Of a DNA stretch of 59,206 nucleotides, positions 55,399 through 59,206 are shown piece by piece. Source of the DNA: JAKANT01 sp035502095 (GTDB lineage Bacteria; Pseudomonadota; Gammaproteobacteria; Burkholderiales; Burkholderiaceae_F); contig DATJUX010000037.1 of assembly GCA_035502095.1 (NCBI GenBank), positions 1 through 59,206 on the forward strand. The letters run 5' to 3'. Position 1 is the first letter of the stretch. Every line of letters begins with the position of its first letter. The notes beneath the pieces were generated by a model. That model had not been told where the DNA came from and ran no database searches. It worked only from the letters and a program-made list of their open reading frames with translations. The position numbers and the translations under genes were made by a program.

Positions 55399-55407
55399 GA
55401 GATCGAG

Positions 55408-56289
55408 ATGAGCATCCTGATCAACAAGGACACGCGCGTCATCACGCAGGGCATCACCGGCAAGACCGGGCAGTTCCACACCCGCGCGTGCCGCGACTAT
55501 GCGAACGGCAGGAACGCCTTCGTTGCCGGCGTGAATCCGAAGAAGGCCGGCGAGGACTTCGAGGGGATCCCCATCTTCGCGTCCGTGAAGGAGGCGAAGC
55601 AGAAAACCGGGGCGAATGCGTCGGTGGTCTACGTGCCGCCGCCGGGGGCCGCGGCGGCGATCTGGGAGGCGGTGGAGGCCGATCTCGATCTCGTCATCTG
55701 CATCACCGAAGGCATTCCGGTGCGCGACATGGTCGAAGTGCGCGATCGCATGCGCAAGCAGCATCGCAAGACCATCCTGCTCGGCCCGAACTGCCCCGGC
55801 GTCATCACGCCCGAGGAGTTGAAGATCGGCATCATGCCCGGCCATATCCATCGCAAGGGCCGCATCGGCGTGGTGTCGCGCTCCGGAACGCTGACCTACG
55901 AGGCGGTGGGTCAGCTCACCGAACTCGGGCTGGGCCAGTCCAGTGCCGTCGGCATCGGCGGCGACCCGGTCAACGGCCTCAAGCACATCGACGTCCTCAA
56001 GCTCTTCAACGACGACCCCGCAACCGACGCAGTCGTGATGATCGGCGAGATCGGCGGCTCCGACGAAGAGAACGCGGCGCACTGGGTCCGGCAGCACATG
56101 AAGAAGCCCGTGGTCGGGTTCATCGCCGGGGTCACGGCACCGCCCGGCAAACGCATGGGACACGCAGGCGCGATCATTTCGGGCGGCAAGGGCACGGCAC
56201 ACGAGAAGCTCGCCGTGATGGAAGAGTGCGGCATCCGCACGACCAAGAATCCATCGGAGATCGGCACGCTGTTGAAGTCCGTGCTGTAG
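55408..56289 (+). CDS. sucD: Succinyl-CoA synthetase alpha subunit
   Basis: A 293-residue CoA-binding subunit. It has ILINKDTRVITQGITGKTGQ at the N-terminus, PPPGAAAAIWEAVEADLDLV, and LGPNCPGVITPEELKIGIMP. The phosphohistidine is in GKRMGHAGAIISGGKGTA. Its ribosome site is weak (GTGAGATCGAG) and sits beside the palindrome, so translation may depend on sucC. Confidence 0.98.
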   Translation: MSILINKDTRVITQGITGKTGQFHTRACRDYANGRNAFVAGVNPKKAGEDFEGIPIFASVKEAKQKTGANASVVYVPPPGAAAAIWEAVEADLDLVICITEGIPVRDMVEVRDRMRKQHRKTILLGPNCPGVITPEELKIGIMPGHIHRKGRIGVVSRSGTLTYEAVGQLTELGLGQSSAVGIGGDPVNGLKHIDVLKLFNDDPATDAVVMIGEIGGSDEENAAHWVRQHMKKPVVGFIAGVTAPPGKRMGHAGAIISGGKGTAHEKLAVMEECGIRTTKNPSEIGTLLKSVL

Positions 56290-56383
56290 CGGGCTTGCAC
56301 AGGCCGCTCGGGGGAGAACGAGCCGGCCGCGCAACGCGGGATCGGCCGCAGGACCGCCGGTTGCGCACGGGTGAGGGGAAAGG

Positions 56384-57106
56384 ATGTTCGACGCGCTCGT
56401 GGAGACGGCTGCTTCGATCGCGTTCTGGGTCGCGCTCGCAAAGATCATCTGGGTGAACATCCTGCTGTCGGGCGACAACGCCGTCGTCATCGCGCTGGCA
56501 GCGCGCAGCCTCCCGCCGCATCAGCAGAAGCGGGCGGTGATCTTCGGCAGCGCGGCCGCGATCGTGATGCGCGTCCTTCTGACGCTGTTCGCGGTCGAGC
56601 TGCTGCAGTACCCATACCTGAAGCTCGTCGGCGCAGCGCTGCTGCTCTGGATCGGCATCCAGTTGCTGGTGCCGGACGATCCTGACAGCGAATCGGTCGC
56701 GAGTTCGGATAACCTCTGGACTGCGATCCGAACCATCCTGATTGCGGATCTCGTGATGAGCCTCGACAACGTCATTGCGGTCGCCGCCGCGGCAGAAAGC
56801 GGCCCGCAGAATGGAAAGCTGGTGCTCCTGCTGCTCGGCCTCGGACTGTCCATTCCGTTGATCGTCGTGGGCAGCCAGGTTCTCCTGAAGATCATGGACC
56901 GCTGGCCGATCATCATCACGGCGGGCGCGGGCCTGCTCGGCTTTGTCGCCGGCGAGATGGCGCTGAGCGATCCGGCCCTGCAGGAGCAGTTCCAGGGCGG
57001 CCTGGAACCCCACGAGCTGCCCGTCGCCGTCGCCGGCGCGATCTTCGTCGTGGTCGTCGGGACGATCCTGGGACGCCGCAGGCGCTCCCACCGCTCCGAA
57101 GCCTAG
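56384..57106 (+). CDS. TerC-family integral membrane protein (YjbE type)
   Basis: A 240-residue protein with about seven helices. The paired acidic motifs WVNILLSGDNAVVIALAAR and VMSLDNVIAVAAAAES lie in two repeated halves and are typical of TerC. Members are linked to manganese efflux or metal loading of exported proteins. A GGGGAAAGG ribosome site precedes the ATG. Genes of this family next to sucCD and a type IV pilin are familiar in betaproteobacteria. No tellurite-resistance operon is present, so resistance is not implied. Confidence 0.88.
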   Translation: MFDALVETAASIAFWVALAKIIWVNILLSGDNAVVIALAARSLPPHQQKRAVIFGSAAAIVMRVLLTLFAVELLQYPYLKLVGAALLLWIGIQLLVPDDPDSESVASSDNLWTAIRTILIADLVMSLDNVIAVAAAAESGPQNGKLVLLLLGLGLSIPLIVVGSQVLLKIMDRWPIIITAGAGLLGFVAGEMALSDPALQEQFQGGLEPHELPVAVAGAIFVVVVGTILGRRRRSHRSEA

Positions 57107-57293
57107 GACGAAAGACGGTGGACGTAACCATGCTCCGTCCCGTGTACGCAGGCCTCGGGGCCCTAGACTGCGATGCCGCAATCCGATTACGAGGATTCCG
57201 GGCGAAGAGATCCGCATTCGCTCGATGCGCGCGGCCGGGTTTCTCGTTAGGCTCGGCGGGTTACGCTTGCTGAATTTCCCCCTTGCACTGCCG

Positions 57294-58061
57294 ATGCCGT
57301 TCACTCTCGACTACGCCCTCAAGACGCACGCCGGCCAGGTGCGTCCGCTCAACGAGGACGCGGTTGGCGCCGACCCCGAATCCGGACTCTTCATCCTTGC
57401 CGACGGCCTGGGCGGATACAACGCCGGCGAGATCGCCAGCACGATGGCGGTCTCGACGCTGCTTGCGGAGTTGCCCGCGGAGCTGGACGCAGCGCGTCAA
57501 GCCGACTCGACTTTCGATCCGCAAAGGGTGCTGCGCGATCGGCTGATCGCGATGAATTCGACCATCTATCGGGCGGCCCTAAACAGCTCCGCGTTCGAGG
57601 GCATGGCAACCACGATCGTCGTTGCGTGGTTGCTGGGTGACCGCCTTTGGGTAGCGCATACCGGTGATTCCCGCCTCTATCGGTTGCGCGACGGCCACCT
57701 CGAACAACTGACCCGCGATCACTCGTTTTCGCAGGAACTGCTGGACGCAGGCATGGTGACCGAGGAAGAGGCGCGCCTTCTTCCGGCCAAGAACCTCGTG
57801 ACGCGGGCGCTCGGCGCGAGCGCGGAGGTCGATCCGGAGGTCAGGGACTATGCCCTGCGGGCGGGCGACCTCGTGATGATGTGTTCGGACGGCCTGACCG
57901 AGATGATCAGCTTCGCGGAAATCAACGCGCAGATGGGGTCGTACACGGGCGACGTACAGGAGGTGGCGCGGCGCCTGGTGGACATGGCCAACGAGGCCGG
58001 CGGGCGCGACAATGTGTCCGTGGTTGTAGTCGGCGTGCAGGAGGCGGCGGTGACGGCCTGA
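57294..58061 (+). CDS. PP2C-family serine/threonine protein phosphatase
   Basis: A 255-residue metal-dependent phosphatase (PppA/Stp type). All signature motifs are present: VRPLNEDAVGAD, ILADGLGGYNAGEIAS, VAHTGDSRLYRLRDGHLEQL, MMCSDGLTEMIS and GGRDNVSVVVV. It lacks a signal peptide. The ATG at 57294 gives the family N-terminus; an ATG at 57225 adds a short hydrophobic stretch of doubtful value. TAGACT followed by GCGATGCCGC at 57164 may be a -10 box. Next to an FHA protein, it probably reverses a Ser/Thr kinase signal; no kinase gene is in the window. Confidence 0.9.
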   Translation: MPFTLDYALKTHAGQVRPLNEDAVGADPESGLFILADGLGGYNAGEIASTMAVSTLLAELPAELDAARQADSTFDPQRVLRDRLIAMNSTIYRAALNSSAFEGMATTIVVAWLLGDRLWVAHTGDSRLYRLRDGHLEQLTRDHSFSQELLDAGMVTEEEARLLPAKNLVTRALGASAEVDPEVRDYALRAGDLVMMCSDGLTEMISFAEINAQMGSYTGDVQEVARRLVDMANEAGGRDNVSVVVVGVQEAAVTA

Positions 58062-58115
58062 CGCCAGCCGGCGCTGCGGCCAGAACGATGCCCGGCGATT
58101 CGCGTAAAAGCTTGA

Positions 58116-58144
58116 TTGGCAGGGTTTTTGCCGACTGGCAGAAT
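58116..58144 (+). promoter_or_regulatory. Promoter of the FHA-domain gene
   Basis: TTGGCA, a 17-bp spacer and CAGAAT, followed by TCCGCCCGCG. Transcription would start near 58151, with a 33-nt leader carrying the GGAGAAAAG ribosome site. Confidence 0.6.
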
Positions 58145-58183
58145 TCCGCCCGCGTCGTCGAAAACGCGCTGGAGAAAAGATAG

Positions 58184-58879
58184 ATGCCGCGAATGGTGTT
58201 GAGCCTGGACGGCGTCGTGCTGCGCGAGGTGAACCTCGCCAAGGAACGCACGACCGTCGGCCGCCGATCTCACAACGACCTTGTGATCGACAACCTCGCT
58301 GTGAGCGGCGAGCACGCGGTGGTGTTCGTCAATGGGTCCGATGTCTATCTCGAGGACCTGGGTTCGACCAACGGTACGACCGTCAACGGGCAGCCGGTCA
58401 AGAAGCACCTGCTCCAGAGCGGCGACATCGTCGAGATCGGCAAATACCGCCTCAAGTTCCTCGCCGACGGCGCGGCCTCCGACGCGGAAGTCGACATCGA
58501 CACGTCCCAGCCGTTGCGGCGCGAGTTCTATGGCCCCGGCCCGGCAACGATCCAGGTGCGGCAGCCGGGCAGCGCAGAAGACGCGGGCCAGCCCGCGGCC
58601 GCGACGATCAAGATCCTCACCGGTGCCAACAGCGGTCGCGAGCTCGCGTTGGTCAAGGCGTTGACCACGATCGGCCGACCGGGGCATCAGGTCGCCGTCA
58701 TAACGCGCAGGCCCACCGGATACTTCATCGCGCACGTCGAGGGCGAGACTTTTCCTACGGTCAACGGCAACAACCTAGGCTCGGCCGCGCACCCCCTGCG
58801 CGACACCGACATCATCGAGTTGGCCGGGGTCAAGATGGAGTTCTGCAATCCCGGAACAGCAACTGCCGCGGCAGCCTGA
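58184..58879 (+). CDS. Protein with two FHA domains
   Basis: A 231-residue cytoplasmic phosphothreonine-binding protein. FHA 1 (about residues 1-95) has the canonical TTVGRRSHNDLVIDN, VSGEHAVVF and DLGSTNGTTVNG motifs. FHA 2 (about 135-222) is degenerate: TTIGRPGHQVAVI is kept, but the Ser-x-x-His loop reads TRRPTGYFIAH and the Asn turn reads FPTVNGNNLG. The second domain has therefore probably lost phosphopeptide binding or serves dimerisation. An acidic linker with DIDTSQPL joins them. It pairs with the PP2C phosphatase upstream. Confidence 0.88.
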   Translation: MPRMVLSLDGVVLREVNLAKERTTVGRRSHNDLVIDNLAVSGEHAVVFVNGSDVYLEDLGSTNGTTVNGQPVKKHLLQSGDIVEIGKYRLKFLADGAASDAEVDIDTSQPLRREFYGPGPATIQVRQPGSAEDAGQPAAATIKILTGANSGRELALVKALTTIGRPGHQVAVITRRPTGYFIAHVEGETFPTVNGNNLGSAAHPLRDTDIIELAGVKMEFCNPGTATAAAA

Positions 58880-58930
58880 TACCTTCGGGTTCCACCACCG
58901 GGCGCTAGTCCGTTCGGTTTTCCCCGCTCA

Positions 58931-58968
58931 GTGACCGTTTCCGCCACCCGGTGGACGGAATTGGTCAC
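58931..58968. repeat. Long imperfect inverted repeat between FHA gene and pilin
   Basis: GTGACC...GGTCAC outer arms and TTCCGCCACC / GGTGGACGGAA inner arms with one bulge. It starts about 50 bases after the FHA stop. It may be an operator or a Rho-dependent terminator; no U tract follows. Confidence 0.6.
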
Positions 58969-58979
58969 CTTTCAACCGT

Positions 58980-59019
58980 CAGATCCGCTGATCTGGCCAG
59001 TTTTCCGGGTTCTGACCCG
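58980..59019. repeat. Two further short palindromes upstream of the pilin gene
   Basis: CAGATC-CGCT-GATCTG (58980-58995) and CGGGT-TCTG-ACCCG (59006-59019) follow the larger repeat closely. The second is followed by CGCTTTTG, weakly terminator-like. No GG-N10-GC sigma-54 site is evident. Confidence 0.5.
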
Positions 59020-59095
59020 CGCTTTTGTGGGCGTCAGACTTGTACATAGTTTCGCTCATCGGCGTGTGCCGGTTTCCCCCCAGGAGAGGTAGTCC

Positions 59096-59206
59096 ATGAT
59101 TCAACGTCAGATGCAGCGCGTACAGCGCGGCTTCACCCTCATCGAGTTGATGATCGTGGTTGCGATCATCGGCATCCTGGCAGCGATTGCGCTGCCGCAG
59201 TACCAG
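59096..59206 (+). CDS. pilA: Type IV pilin, N-terminal fragment (runs off the right edge)
   Basis: The first 37 codons of a type IVa pilin. A short basic leader (MIQRQMQRVQRG) is cut by prepilin peptidase after Gly12. The mature protein begins with Phe and the conserved hydrophobic helix FTLIELMIVVAIIGILAAIA, including the Glu5 needed for assembly, then ALPQYQ. A CAGGAGAGGTAGTCC ribosome site precedes the ATG. It could be the major pilin or a minor one; the strong ribosome site and isolated promoter region favour the major pilin. Confidence 0.93.
   Translation, partial: MIQRQMQRVQRGFTLIELMIVVAIIGILAAIALPQYQ

Noticed and set aside
58088..58183. A 31-codon plus-strand frame just before the FHA gene
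   Set aside because: It overlaps the promoter and ribosome site of the FHA gene, has no ribosome site of its own, and the predicted transcript starts inside it.
58880..59095. A sigma-54 promoter before the pilin
   Set aside because: No TGGCAC-N5-TTGC or GG-N10-GC pair was found in the gap.

Overview
This window reads as chromosome of a high-GC (about two thirds G+C by eye) betaproteobacterium, probably of the Burkholderiales or a related uncultured soil lineage. The evidence is gene order: ybgC-tolQRAB-pal-cpoB, dusB-fis-purH-ruvCAB, amgK-murU-pepP-ubiH diverging from lptD-surA-pdxA-rsmA, miaB-phoH-ybeY-corC-lnt-glyQS, and recA-recX followed by sucCD, terC and a type IV pilin. Almost all of it is core chromosome. 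Only the first 1.3 kb looks accessory.

Layout. 1-1270: two uncharacterised minus-strand genes of visibly lower GC, lying against the 3' end of a tRNA-Lys, where islands commonly insert. 1476-7981 (minus): a YeeE/YedE thiosulfate-type transporter, then the Tol-Pal envelope machine. 8110-14916 (plus): a YejABEF/Opp-like peptide ABC importer whose binding protein appears anchored at both ends. 15167-17929 (plus): a large TonB-dependent receptor. 18068-21857 (minus): a dedicated Ton motor (tonB-exbB-exbD-exbD) with a TPR protein. These last three blocks could form one outer-to-inner-membrane uptake route. 22003-31614 (minus): ruvBAC, purH, fis, dusB, then ubiH, pepP, murU and amgK. 31671-37357 (plus): lptD, surA, pdxA, rsmA. 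37340-50057 (minus): an acyl-CoA synthetase, a hotdog thioesterase, glyoxalase I, a YgjP-like metallohydrolase, plsC, glyS, glyQ, lnt, corC, ybeY, phoH and miaB. Then come a small secreted protein and tRNA-Met. 50939-59206 (plus): recA, recX, an M20 amidohydrolase, sucCD, terC, a PP2C phosphatase, a double-FHA protein and the start of a type IV pilin.

Regulation visible in the DNA is unusually rich. The recA promoter (TTGACG-N17-TACAGT) carries two perfect CTGT-N8-ACAG LexA boxes spaced 20 bp apart, and its leader folds into a strong hairpin. The dusB-fis promoter has a GC-rich discriminator and an A6T6 tract at the UP-element position. Many intergenic -10 hexamers share a NANAAT form followed directly by a G/C-rich discriminator. 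Three different palindromic intergenic repeats resembling dispersed elements are present; two of them lie inside operons (between the two permease genes and between sucC and sucD).

No CRISPR array, insertion sequence, integrase or phage gene is visible. Start codons were chosen from Shine-Dalgarno sites, signal peptides, gene overlaps and recalled family lengths. No database search or folding calculation was run.
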